Source: Seriola aureovittata
Lineage: Eukaryota; Chordata; Actinopteri; Carangiformes; Carangidae
DNA: 64,000 nucleotides
Assembly: GCF_021018895.1 (NCBI RefSeq)
Contig: NC_079371.1
Location: forward strand, 13,350,001-13,414,000
Direction: 5' to 3'
This document shows, one piece after another, positions 26,729 through 40,503 of the stretch; the stretch's first letter is position 1, and every line of letters begins with the position of its first letter. Position numbers and translations under genes: made by a program. The notes below the pieces were generated by a model. The model was given only the letters and a program-made list of their open reading frames with translations, was not told the DNA's origin and searched no databases.

Positions 26729-27009
26729 TCATTCATTATCCATACCGCTTATCCTCACCAGCTGATACTGAGCGAGGGTGGGGTTCAACCTAGAGAGGTG
26801 GCCAGTCCATCACAAGGCTGACATATAGAGACAAACAACCATTCAAACTCACATTCACACTCTTTCGAATTTAGAAATTGCCATTTAACCTAACCTGCAT
26901 GTCTTTGGACTGTGGGAGGAAGCTGGAATACCTGGAGGGCAGGTTCGAACCCAGAACCTTCCCGCTGTGAGGCGACACCACTGCAAACCAGTGCACCACC
27001 ATTAAACCC
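26729..27009 (-). mobile_element. tRNA-derived SINE with a perfect 14-bp target-site duplication
   Basis: On the minus strand the element starts with a tRNA-like head: a box A-like TGGTGCACTGG (26988-26998) and a box B-like GGTTCGAACC (about 26942-26951). A body of about 200 bp (GCATGTCTTTGGACTGTGGG on plus) follows, then a GAAT-type tail (26729-26737). Exact copies of ATTTCTGAAGACAT flank it at 26715-26728 and 27010-27023. It is inserted in the same orientation as mid2. This is a familiar teleost SINE type with no coding capacity. Confidence 0.85.
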
Positions 27010-27838
27010 ATTTCTGAAGACATGATTGATAGCATTATTAAGACTCTAAGCAAACTAATTGGAATTATCATTTCATATTGGGATTATTGCAAACATCTTT
27101 GCAAACAAGATTCGTCACATAACTTATTCATTCATCGTGGTCCATGTGTGTGTATTCTCACATGCAAATTAATTTTGCTATAATACAGCCGGCATTTACT
27201 GGAAGTGTACGACATTCATCAAAAAAACAAAAAAAAAAACAGCCATGGACACACTGGTAAGATGACATAATTAGCAACTAACTAGTATTAGATAACTGTA
27301 TCTGGAGCATTATGATCAAAATCAGAGGACAATCAGACGGATAATTATATCAAAAACAGGTGTGATCACAGTACACTTCACTGGATCCTCCACCTATGGT
27401 TCCCTTATAGGTGGGTTACACTGAGCACGTACAGCATACTTCATTCACATATACATCATTAGAATGAGTTCAGCTCAGGCATTATGTGGTGCTGGTGGCG
27501 TTATGATTACATTCATTCACCCATATTTTTTTATACGGCGGAAATAAGTACTGCATCACTTACAAGTTATGCAGCTACTTTTTTTTTTTCTGGCTTCAGG
27601 TGACAGTCATGCGCCACCCACTCGCTGCTGTTTCAGTGAGTAATGGCATGCCTGATGCGTGGCCGAGCGGAGTGCCACTCATTCGGATGCTGTCAATCAC
27701 ACAGGGGTGCGCTGAAGTCAAAATGAAGCGACTCTTTGCCTCTTAAACTCCTCCCTGATACTGTGATTCAGCATTGTAATCTCTCACTACGTTGCGATTC
27801 TTGAGAAACTCTGTTGACTCCAGATAAGTGCACTGAAT

Positions 27839-27840
<2 letters not shown>

Positions 27841-27876
<36 letters not shown>
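27841..27876 (+). repeat. (TG)18 microsatellite
   Basis: Uninterrupted tract. Confidence 0.97.
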
Positions 27877-27879
<3 letters not shown>

Positions 27880-30044
27880 TTTAATGATGTTGCAACTCTC
27901 ATTCCCTCTTGATAATGCTATGTGCATTTGTCACAAAACCTTTCACGGCTGAAACACCATAATAACATCACAGACCCTCGCAAATGCTGGTAAATCATCT
28001 GCCCACCCGCCAGAACAAATCCCAATTTCTTTTCTTGAACTGAATCTTTACAAACTCATGTTGTGTTAACAAAACTCCAACCCACGCAACTTTATTTTAA
28101 ATTCTTGTGGAGATCCCAAAGTTTCCACACTAAAGCAGGTGTATAAAATGATTTGCAAGGTTGCTACAAGAACATCTGCAGACTTAAATTTGACATAATG
28201 ATGCACTAAGAAAAAAAGGTTTGGATTTGAAGTGTTGGAATGAGTAGAAAGAGAATATATACAGGCATGTAATACTTTCACACGATGGAAAAATGATTTT
28301 CTAATGTTGGGTAGTTGAACTAAGTGGAAACGTAGGAGTTTAAGAAGTTAATGGCTGACTGCAGTTCTACATAAATCTAAGAAAAAACATTTTGAAAGCC
28401 TGGCAATGTAATCTTTGACCAATTATGGAAGTTACACAGTCTATAGTCACGCTGGGGCTGGGAGATGAGATATTTCATGATTAGCTTGTAGTGACTTTCA
28501 CCAGTTTATACTTGTCTCCGAGTTGATGATTCAAGGCAAGTTGCCCTTAAAAACTTAACCGAGATTTAAGAGCACTGAAGCTCAGTTCGATTATTTCATT
28601 AATGAGCATGCAGATATTTTTCGACCTTGTGATATACATTTATATTGGAGATATGATACTGCCTTTAGGCCTTACTCACACCCACCAATTTCAAAATGTG
28701 GACATCTGGAGTAACCAGCAGACAACACAGCGAGCACAGACAATTGAACAATGTATGGCTCCCAAAATGAACTACTCTTGCCAAAGTGGCTCCCATTCCA
28801 AACTTTAGTGAGGACCGGTCCAGGTTCAGAACAGCTGTTAACCTCTTGCTCACATTGAAACCCCTCACATCTGATATCAATTCTAGGCTCATTCCTCTCC
28901 CATCAGCCTCTCCTGCAGGCTCCTATTCTTTATTTTTTCCTCTCGTCTTTTTATTCTACCTGTCTGACTGGACCCCCCCTTTCTGTCTGGCCCTCACTGA
29001 CCACTTCAATTTCTCTCTCACTGCCCCCCCCCCCCGTCCCCAGCAGTGTCTCCCAGACATGATGTCCTCAAACAGATGCAAGGATTCAGTCTGACAGCTT
29101 TATCTCTGATGCTGCCCACAGATTCTGGGACTGTTCCTGTAGATTTATGATGCCCCGAATGGCACCTGGCTCTTAAACAGGGAAGAATGGCTTTATGGGT
29201 GCAGCAGAGTAAAAGAAAAATGCCACTGTGAGGCATATATCGTAGATGTTATGTCAAATAGAGGTGATAATTGGAAATGAATTTTTTACGACTGGCCTTA
29301 TAACCTGACAAAGTGTTCCTATGAGCTTTTATATTCTAACTACATTTACTTTTAACATTTTGTCTTCTTTTCAACAGGGCAGCTTGACACATAACATCAC
29401 TGATCACTGATTAATCATCGAGGATATTACCATAGATGATAATCATCATAGGTTTAGGTTTGCGCTAATGTGAAAGTAGATATAACAAGACTCTCCTATT
29501 GAAGGAATAAATGTAGTTTTGTGGCATGGCCTCACATAGTTTGAATGCAGACTCTTAGTCTTGTCGATGATTCTTGTTCTTTATCATATCATCTGCACTT
29601 TTACTAAAATGTTGTAAATATAAAAGAGAAATGAAATCATGGTGTGGCCATCTGTTAAAAGCTATAACAGATTTCATCATGTGCCATTATCCCACTGCAG
29701 TGATGGACCCACGTGCAGCTGAAAGTGGAAACCACAAATGGCTTTAGAAATATAGCAAAGACAAACAGCATCAGTGGTCTGTTCTATCTCACCACTGCTC
29801 CAGTAGAAAGGTAAAGACAGGCGAAATGAGACCTGATACAAAGGATTAGGCAGCATTACAGCCATCTCCACACAGCTCATTTATATTCTGCACACAGTGG
29901 GACCAGCTTCAGTGTAAATAAACCTAGGCAGATATTGGCTAATGACTTACAGCTCATTGTTTAATCAGTAGACATACATGTCTGAGCATTAAAACCCACT
30001 AGGCTTCTGTCTGAGGGAAAAAAGAAAGAATCACATCAGTCCTA

Positions 30045-30048
<4 letters not shown>

Positions 30049-30130
<82 letters not shown>
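30049..30130 (+). repeat. (AC)41 microsatellite
   Basis: Among the longest uninterrupted dinucleotide tracts in the window, 82 bp. Confidence 0.98.
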
Positions 30131-30133
<3 letters not shown>

Positions 30134-33019
30134 TAGACACAAAACCTTAACAGAGAGCTAATTTAGTTTCCTTCCAGATGGCAACACAATTGTACGGGTT
30201 GGAAAAACTGGCTGCTGCTTTGACTGCTTCCTCAAAGCTATGTCAGGAGGATGCGTTCCCCGTCGTGACATACACTGCGTAAGCTATAGGCGAGCTATAC
30301 GCCTGATGAGGGAGGGCCCTCATCAAAAAGCCGCTACCGAATACACCTCATCGCAACGCATTCTCTGCTTTCAGGAGGGTTAGCTGAACCGTCACCGCAG
30401 TGAGCACAGATACAGAGAGCAAGAATACAGAGGGTACAGTGAGACACAAAGACAGACGATTTGATCAACTGTCAAGTTGCGGGATGTATTCAGAGGAGGG
30501 AGACGTTAAAACACAAAATCAAGAGCTTCACAATACACTGACAATGCTCTGAGTCTCATGCACAAGCCTTTAAGGAGATATTATTTAAGTATGAAAGAGG
30601 AGACTCCCTGGGAATTAAATGGAAATCTGCTCGAAACTTGTAAAGAGGCAAGAAACAAAAGAACTCATGAGTGCATCCTTTGATATGTCCATTTGATGAA
30701 AGAGGGGAAAACTTCTACTGCTTCAAAGTGGTGGCTGGAGTGAAACCAAGACTTACTATTGGAATTTGGTGACAGGGCGGGCTGGTTGTTGTGACAAAGG
30801 AAAGGAAGAAACTGTGGGAAAGGACTCTGCTCATACTCATACTGTAAAACAGCTTCAAACATACAGTATTTGTTATTGAGAGGTAGGATATTTTTATGAC
30901 TATGAGTATCATCCCAGCTTTTACTTTGGCTGGTCAAGTGGTTTTTTAGTGAAAAGCTCTTTATTAAACAGCCTCTTTAAGTTTCTCTTCTCTGCTGCTC
31001 ATTAACCTTCAGCCAGCTCCATAGCATTGAATGAATGCAATGAGTCTTTTAGCTCAACAACAATCATTGCAAATGCTCCAGAATGCTGCCATTCGCTCAA
31101 TGTCTTCAGGAATGCTGAACATTACTCTGAATGCCATTTAGCACAGCAACGGATTTAACAACCCCACACCAAATATTGTGATAAGGAGAGAGACCTCCCA
31201 AGAAAGAAACATCCTACACTTCTTCAAGTTGACGCCCCGAAGAAAACCCCCGGAGAACGGGGCTGCATCGCTGCTTTGTGCGCTGACACAAAGGAAGCTG
31301 ATTCACACAGTGTTTGATCATATCTTTGGCACCAATACAGTATGATGCAAACAAAGGAGGAGAGGAATCCAGGTCACGCTCAGAACCCTTCAGAGACTTC
31401 CTACTTTGCACACACCTCTCTCTCTCACTCTCACCAAATCGCTCTCTTTTTAAAAAAAAAATTCCTCTGCTTGCCCTCTCAACCCTGCTCTTTCTCTTCC
31501 TTTTATCTTCCCCTTTCCTTTCCTTCTTTCTCCATCTTCTTCTGCTCCTCATTTGTCCGCCTGTCCTCTCCTCTCTCCTCCAGCCATCCATAAAGATTCT
31601 ACTGCACGTTAATATGAACTCACCAAAAAACATTACACTCCCTCACGTCTCCTGTCCATAATTACACTCGTCTTTTGACATTGGCATCACATAGGAGAAC
31701 AGCTCTGTATAAACAGAGCGAGAAAACATATAGTTTCTTTTAATAATTTGCTTAAGAGTCAGCGGAGCATTTTCCCCTCCATGCTATTGCTCCTCATTTC
31801 TTTTTGATGAATAAGTGATGAGATTCTGCTGCTGTTGTTGTCGCTGTTGTTGTTGTCGGTGGTGCAACATTGGTATGCACTGTTCATGAACAGTTTGTCT
31901 GTATTTAATGAATCACACAGTGATCATTTAATTTTGATTGGGTGAGCGGCTGCATGAGTTTGGTTTCATGGACCCCAGCGTGACTCCGAGAAAATGGAGT
32001 CATGCCCGGCTAATAAGAAATGAACTGTGCACAGAGTGATGGCGGCACCAAAGTGCATTTGTCCTCTGCGGCCATTAATGTCAAATCTCACAGAGAAATG
32101 ATGGTGTTTATTAAGAGTGGGTGCGACGCCCACAGAAAGTCTGTGCTTGTGTGTGTTTGAGCATGCATGCATTAGTGATGCAGCACCAGACAACACTCGA
32201 TGGCTAAGCATTAGTACTCTCAGCCTGGCTTCACACAGTACCTCCATTAAATCACAGCACGAGCCCAAGAGGTCAACAGTGACAAGATTGTCTGGGGTAT
32301 AATTTTCTGCAGCCAGGTACGGGTTCATGCAAGGATACCGGAGTGCAAACACTTCTCCAAGGTTGTCACTAAATTGAACGGGGTGAGCTGTGAAACATCA
32401 CTAGCTTATGACAAGTCAAATAAAGTTTCCACTTGAAAGATATATGCCAGTTGACAGATAATCATATTGGCTTTGACTGGGGAGCGTAAATTTCTTATAT
32501 GGGTGGCACCAGTGAGAACTAAACTGTTGAGTGTTGTAACAATAATTCATCCTAAAAATAATATTCAACACAGTGAGATGCATGAAAAAGTGCAGTTCAG
32601 ACAATGACCTTGAAGAGGCACCAACTCTGATCTTATGACATATTAAAAGCATTACGTTAAGCTATTAGCACCTTGAAACTAGGGAGTATTTCACAAGAGG
32701 TTTTGGTTGTATCTTTGACCACAGCAAATTGGTCATTCCACAGTTTGAAGTTGTCTGAATTACATAACTACCCCTTTAAACGGTTTGAGAGCGGATGGTT
32801 GCCAAGAGCTACTCCAGCTCACTCTTTGTTCTTGAGTCATGGTTAGAATCAGATTGTCTGGAGAGCTACCAACGGCAAAAGAACAAGAGGTCACTGAGAC
32901 ACGGTGGTTTCATTTTCGCTGCTTTGCGTTACGTCAGTCACTTGATTGTGAATCTGTGAATATATAGAGCCAATTGTATGGATAAGTCTGGGTGTAAATG
33001 TCTCTGTTCTCTTTCTTAA

Positions 33020-33572
33020 AGTAACAATAGACAACTTTTTGGTTCTAACTTTTTGGTTCTAACATTTTGCATAATGTAATGGCTATAGAATAATGACACC
33101 ATCTGTGTTTAGATTGGTTCGATATAGGCCTTGCTTTGACTATCCAATCCTTTCTGCCACAGGGCATGAAATTGCACGGAACGGCACAAAGGAAGTGCAT
33201 CTGCCATTGTGCAACTAAAACAGAAAGAGGATAGTGCCTTTGTTTTCCCCGGTAGCGATTGGTAGACTGCCTACTTATTAATAAAGCCAGGTGTTTCAAT
33301 CTGCCTTCATCTTGGCTCCGAGATCAGTGGTTTTAGTTCAAACTGTGATTCTTGTTTCTTGCTTTGGACAGCAGCAGCTGGTAGTGTTAACCATGTTGCT
33401 AGCACTACCGCTAGCAGCCAGAAACAAGCAAGTCATTGTCCATTGACAATTTCCTGGCTGTGACCTTTCCAAAATGAGCAGCGGTGAGACGCATTCTATT
33501 CTTCCTTGCGACAGTGGCATCAACATTAATACCACTTGGAAACGCTAGGGGGAAATGTTGTCTATTGTCACT
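33020..33572. mobile_element. MITE flanked by TTAA (piggyBac-like)
   Basis: The ends form a terminal inverted repeat: AGTAACAATAGACAAC on the left and, read in reverse, AGTGACAATAGACAAC on the right (15 of 16 identical). TTAA tetranucleotides flank it at 33016-33019 and 33573-33576, the duplication typical of piggyBac-type elements. The element is about 553 bp and lacks a transposase. Near the left end a 14-bp unit (AACTTTTTGGTTCT) is duplicated in tandem (33033-33060). Confidence 0.65.
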
Positions 33573-34369
33573 TTAAGTACAGTTTCTTTTGTCTTTTGCC
33601 TCCAAGTCTGTAAAAAAAAAAAAAAAATGCTATACTCATCCTTTATGAACCCATGGTAAGGAACTGAAATTCACTTTGAAAATTGAGACCAATCAATATT
33701 TGATCAGTAGTGGTGAAGGGAACTGAAAGAATGGAGTGCTGATTTTATTGTTACCACAACCACAACCATGGTGCAAGAGAAGAGAGAGAGAAGAAAGGAA
33801 AAAAGCAAGAAAGATGGAAAAGGATGGAGATCCAATTTCTACCACTGTGCTTCCTCAATTAGAAGTCTTCCACTGTAATAGATGAAGTGTAGGGAGCAGG
33901 GCCTCAGAGCAGTTGCCCAAATAGCAAAGGCAGTAAACTGTATACAATCAATAACAGTGACAGACTTGGGAGTTAATGGTTTCTCCGAGATAGAGAATTC
34001 ACCCAGGCTAAGGCCTTAACCCTTGTGTCTTGGTGAGTTATTCATGAACCAGGGACCAAAAAGTGAAACCCCAGCTTCTTATGAGACTGTGTTTGAAGCT
34101 TGACGCATCGAGCTTTACCCAAAATCCTGGGCAGCTTTAGAGGTGTGGCAGGGGAGCTAAGTTACATCAAGTGACTGTCTTTCAACCAACCCAACTGAGG
34201 TTTTAGTCACGTGCAAATATCCCCCCAGCTGGTTTCCCTTATCATGAATCAAACAAACAAACAACAAAACAAACAAAAAAAAAAATCAAAGATTAAACCC
34301 CGGCCTCATTTCTACATCATTTTCCTCTCACACTCATCGTTAAGCATCACTGCCTTCTGTAAACAACTA

Positions 34370-34555
<186 letters not shown>

Positions 34556-36723
34556 TTAGCAAAGTGTTCAGAGTTGTGCACGGACAGGACAGGTTAGATT
34601 ATGGATGCATCAACACCATAGCCATACCCATCAGTGTCAGGTGAGATTTTTAACATAACAGCTACAGGCACTGGCCAAAACTTGATCGCTATAATATCAT
34701 GATTTCTTAATTTATAATTGTTCTCAATTACATGAGTCTGACAGAAGTGTCTTTGTTTTACTTTTCGATATACTTGATGCTTTTGGTCTGGTGAACTCTG
34801 TCTTATCCCTGCCCTGTCATCAACCTAATACCCAATAAGTACTAGTTCACGTACATCCTACTGGCAGGCATATCATTCTGTAAGTATATATAATTATACT
34901 GTAAATTATACTAATCATAATGCTACATTATCACTGCACTGATGATCCAATGGCATTAAAAGGAGCAAACAGATGTCGGTCTTACTAATGAAGGTTTTCT
35001 CAATACATTATATTATATACAAATTTTGAGTAAGTCACATTATAGTCGCATATTAATGACCTACTCTGCTCATTCTTCTTGTGGTCATTGCCTGAGGGTT
35101 GCTTTACAACATATGAAATCCATGCAAAAAAAAAAAAAAAAATCTCTTTACACATGTATAACTGCTAATTTTTGGCAACCAGACATTTAAAATAGTTTAG
35201 TAAATGGGTCCAAAATACTATGGAGGCCTGTAAGACAGAATATGTTGCAACATTCCTGGTAAAAATAGTGCAGGGTGGGTCAAGGATGGATAATTTCTAC
35301 CACAATGGTCATGAAACGATGTGTCCATACTTTTTTGCTGACATGTTGAAATACAATCACATACACATCATTTTTTTCAAAAACTTTTCTCTGCATTAAA
35401 AGAAATCTAACCAAAATCTATATCTAATCTATACACTGTATTTTGATCTTAAAATAATTTCTAGCTGAATTAAAGCAAATGTTACAGTAAATATCAGGCT
35501 TATTGAGACTCATAAATACCTTGAAATCAGCTATTGAAACAATATATAGTGTACTTTTAGAAAGAAACCAAATTTGAGAGTCACTCCTTTGATGTAATTG
35601 AGTGCTTTTTAACAGCTACAAATGCTTGGATAGCAGTTTTATTACATAACATATTGTCTATAATATAATAATTTAACTACCTGACTTTGTCAGACTTTAC
35701 CTTAAAGCAACAAAACAACCACATTAACAACCAATCAACCTCCACTTGCAATTTTAATGATCAAACACCCAGTTACTATCCCTCACCTGTGATTCTTTGT
35801 TAAATGCAAAAAAAAAAAGGCACACACACATAAATAAACTCACTCAAACACATATGAAGTACAAAAGATGAAAATGGAAACAAGGAAATAGTGAGCCAGA
35901 AATAGAACTGCCGTTCAAAGGAAGCAAATCAACGATGGCGGTGGCGACGATGGGCATCAAAACAACAACAACAACAACCACAGCTGCAAAGAGAACATCA
36001 GAACAAAGCAGCAGACAAGCGGCGGGTGTTTGAAGTAGCTCTACTCATGCAAGTGAAAGGGAGGTGGGCTGGACAAGCACCTGGCCACGACCCTGACTGT
36101 CTGACTGTACATCTGTGTGTCTGTCTCTCCTGTTTTCCAGTATCTCCTCTGCCTGTCGCTCAGCCTGATTTACTCTGTCTGCCTGTTATCTGTATGACTT
36201 TGCACCCACTTAATTTTTTATCTGCTTGCTTATCTCACTCCTTGCATCCCTTCCTTATCCATCCAGGTGTCTACCTGTGTGCCTGTGTGCCTCTCTGCGT
36301 CCCAGCAGCAGGGATGGGGGGTAAGGAGAGGGTGGGGAGGTGGGGTGAGGGATTTGGTAAAAGGCAGCCAGGGAACTCACCGCAGCGCTTGTCTTTGAAG
36401 CCTCCATTACCGCATCTGACACTCTGCCCGGGCTCACCTGATAAGCCTACGAACACACACACACATACACCCACATAAGTGCACACATAAACACACACAC
36501 GGACAAGCCTGATCGCACGACGTCTGCCACCTAAACTCACAGCAACTGAAGAGGAGGATTCCTCCCTGATAAAGTTGCCACAAACACTCTTCTCATGGTC
36601 TCATGCATGCTCTTGAATGCAGATGAGACAGTGTGGCTCCCTGTGCCTGTTAATATTTGTTTCCCTGAAACTGGTCCTGAAGTTACATCACTGGAACGAG
36701 CATTTGGTTGTTGTGTCGCAGCC

Positions 36724-36725
<2 letters not shown>

Positions 36726-36775
<50 letters not shown>
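36726..36775 (+). repeat. (GT)25 microsatellite
   Basis: Uninterrupted tract; a shorter TG run is at 36930-36952. Confidence 0.97.
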
Positions 36776-36778
<3 letters not shown>

Positions 36779-39700
36779 TGTATGAGGGAGTTTGAAGTGG
36801 AACATCAGTGAGAGGGGACAGATGGGTCATTAATTAGCAAGCTGGAGATGAAGATGATTAATACATCAGAACACAGCTGTCTCCCATGAGACTGCAGTGA
36901 AACAAACTCCTCTGTCCTCTACATACATGCATGTGTGTGTGTGTGTGTGTGTTTCTGCCAGAATGTAACTGTGTAGACGTATCTGCATATATACCTTTGC
37001 GACACAAATGAGCAAGCACATTATGACATCTGCTAATACCTGCATTTGTCGGTAAGTGTTTATCCCCTGAGTGACCACACAAAGTATCTTGTGTGTGCAG
37101 TCTGACTTGTGTTGGCACTCTGTGGCTTTGGCCCAGCAGACAGGAACGAGTGGCACGGGGGAGAGGGAAGGGGGGGTGGGGGGTGGAGTGGGGTGGGGTG
37201 GTTGGGGGGCAATCAACAACCAAGTCATTAAAACACACAACTGACATCAAAGACAGCTAGAACCACTCAGAGATGGCGAGAGGGAGCGGAGAAAAACATG
37301 GATGAAGGGAGGATCGGAGGCAGACGAGGATGCGATGGGTGGGAAGAAGGTGAGAGCAAGTGTTGGCTAGGTGGTGACATGTAGGAGGTGGCAAAATTAA
37401 ATGTCAACCCAAACCAGGAAAACATCTTAATAATATGATATGAAGGCTTATGCAGTCAGAATTATTATCAGAGCAGCCCTATGGTAACTGTTTTGAACAT
37501 GAAAAGACATCAATAATGAGTTGCAGCAGCTATTTATGAATCCATCTCCAACATTTTTAGGGAGCCAAGCGATACGTTTAACTTGTAACTATAGGTATTA
37601 TTTTTATTTTATTTATAAATAAATATTTGTGCTTCAGTGTTATCAGTATTCAAGCATCTTAGAATGAGTGGGAAATATTCGATTATGCTAACCCAACCAA
37701 CGTCATGATGTTTTGTCATTTGAGATAGGAATATGTAGGGTTACTTTTGCGGCGGGTCAAATATATCTTATATACATTAATATATGTACGTATAAATACT
37801 CATATTTTATTAATATACAAATATACATTATATAGGTTTTATGGAATATCACTCTTTAGTCCAGACTGGCCATGTATTAGCAAGCTAATATTAGCTTCGT
37901 AAGTTAGCTTAGTTATCTTTCTTACATCTGACACTGGGTGTATTTAGTTAGTGTGTAAAAACTAACTTGTGTGTGCAACTTTATCTAATCTAGTGATGCA
38001 CAAATCTCCACATTCATTATTAGTTTAAACTTCCAAACAGCATATTTCTACCAACAACCACAGGCGTCACTTCAGTATTCATTTTAGCGCTATACTTTTT
38101 GAGTTCATCGACAGGTCCACCGATTTGTTTACTGGCATGGACAGTAGGAATTCAAGGAGATAAAAAAAAAAGGACCATTCCAGGGAGAGACAGATGGAGA
38201 CAAGAGATAGAGCTAAATGGAGGAGTGAAAGAAGGATAGAATAAGAGATGGGAAATCAGAGGGAGGCATTCCAGAATGGAGGGAGGAGGAAATAAAAGCC
38301 AAGCAGAAGTGAGTGACGAATTGCATTTCTGTTGCTTGAGGCACATGATGGGGCTTGCTGGGGTAGGCAGGGTTATTAGCATAAGGTAATATCATTCAGT
38401 CACTGATTCAGCTTTGGATGTGGCATGTCATGAGAGTGAAAAGAGAGAGTATGACAGAGATGGAGGGGGTTGATGAGATGGAAATAGGCGCGAGACGGAG
38501 AGGGAAAGCTTTGCAGAGTAGCTCCAGTCTGGCCGGCCCTCTAATTCAGTCCTCTGTCTCTTCTGAGGCTCTCGTTTCCCTTGGTATCTGTCTTTCTGTC
38601 ATTCTTTACCTTTTCCTCCTTTCTACAGTACGTCTCCTCTCCCTCTAACTTTGACTTTCGGTCTCCTCCTTTGCTCTGTGTCTCGATACTTCAGTCCTTA
38701 TTCTGTCCATCTTGGCACAGTTACAACTGCAGCTGCTGACAGCCCATCATCCTGGGTTAGATCACCACCCCCTCATATGACTTCATAGTGTCGAGGGGCT
38801 CCTGGGTCTCATTCCTTTACAGATGATCCCATTTCTCTTTGAGACAAAAAAGGACAGATCCCTTTTTATATTTCATATTTAGGGAGACTGGAGGGAGGAA
38901 TTGCGGGAGAAAAAATAAAAAATAACCTCTTTCTTACAGGAGACTTGCGTATGATGAAGGGTTTATTGAACACCCTCAAGTTTAAGACTGCTGTCACAGT
39001 TTAATCTCCAGTCATCACTGTTCACAGAGTCTGCAACTGTAGTTTCAGTCACTGCTTAACCATACATTGCACAGAATTACATCACAAAGTAGCAAAAAAG
39101 AAATAAAATAATTTGTGTCAAAAAGGTCACAATTGAAATACTCATGCTTTTTGAGCAATGCAACAAACCAAACTGAATTTCTGCAAAAGGCTCAACATTT
39201 CTCTTCCTTAGTAACAATGAAAGTAAATGTCAAAAATTAGTTGGCAATTTGGGAAAACATATTATGGTAATTCAATTACAGTGTAAAGTGTTAGTCCTCC
39301 ACTTGCTAAGGGAACACTGAATGACTTTCACCTGAGATCAAGTTGAAGTTCAAGAATGTAATCACAAAAAGAAGTAAGAGAGAGCAAGAGACAGGAAAGA
39401 GAGAGGAAACAAGTGTTATGAAATTCCACATATCAGGCAGGAGAGGAATATCTTCTAAATATTCAGAAGTGTTTGGCTCTTGGGGAAAAATTTTTATTTA
39501 AAAAAAAAAAAAAAGGTTTTATGCTGCACTGCATCGCTTGCCTAATAAGATGACATCGTCCAGTCGCTGAATCTCTGGGTCGTTACAACAACGTAACAAC
39601 AAAAAATGCAACCGCTGCCACAACAAAAATGGAGCAGAATGCCCTGAGGCTAAGTATCCAACTTCAAAGTCTTTTGCTTTTAATTAATTCGGGATCCTCC

Positions 39701-40479
39701 CCCATGCACAAGAGAAACAACGAGACTGAAATGCAGGCGAGAGAAAGAGGGAGAGATTAAACTCGAGAAAGAGCAGCAGAATAGAACAAGCTCACTTTAC
39801 AGCTGTTGTTAACAAGAGGCTTTTTAGAGCGTGGACGTGTCAGTAACACAAGCCTTCTGGGAAACGGGTTTTTTTTGTCTGAGGATAATATTCCATAGGG
39901 CAGAACTCTTGAGACCAACATATTTTAGAGGAATACAACAAACGTGGAATCACGCTTGTCTCATAACCCGCTGGCTGGGGCCCAATTAATGAGCCCAGTA
40001 GGGATGCTTAAAACTTTGCTAAAATGTTAGCACGTTTGTATCTCACTACCGAAAGCAGTCCATTTATGCATTTTGGTTTGGCTTGCTGTGGATTGAACTG
40101 GGTCATTCACTGCAAGAGTGTTCCCTTATTACCAACTCAACATAAAACAAAACCAAGAAAATGTGAACAGTGAATGTCGGATATTAACTTTCCTAGTCTG
40201 ACTGCGCAGCTCAGAATAAGATGCAATGCCTGAGCGAACTCCTCTGACCTTCAAGCTATAAGCGACTGTGTGAACGTTCAAAGGATCTCAGAACAGCGGG
40301 AGTGCAGACAGCTAAAGATGCTTACTTTCATTTAGAAGTCTTCTAGGGGGAACTTAAATAATTTCCCTCAGAAACAGCAGATGTGGAAAACCAGGGAAAG
40401 GTATACTGAAGGGCACGTCTACTGCCCCAGTCCACCTCCCAATCCCCAACTGCCTTTTTCTCTCAAGCCTTGTTATAAA

Positions 40480-40503
40480 CCCCCCCCCCCCCCCCCCCCC
40501 CCC
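40480..40503 (+). repeat. poly-C run, 24 nt
   Basis: Homopolymer of C on plus, hence poly-G in the mid2 transcript. Confidence 0.9.

Noticed and set aside
36026..36478. 150-codon open frame on plus
   Set aside because: Low-complexity Cys/Pro/Leu-rich peptide from CT- and TGTG-rich sequence without any motif.
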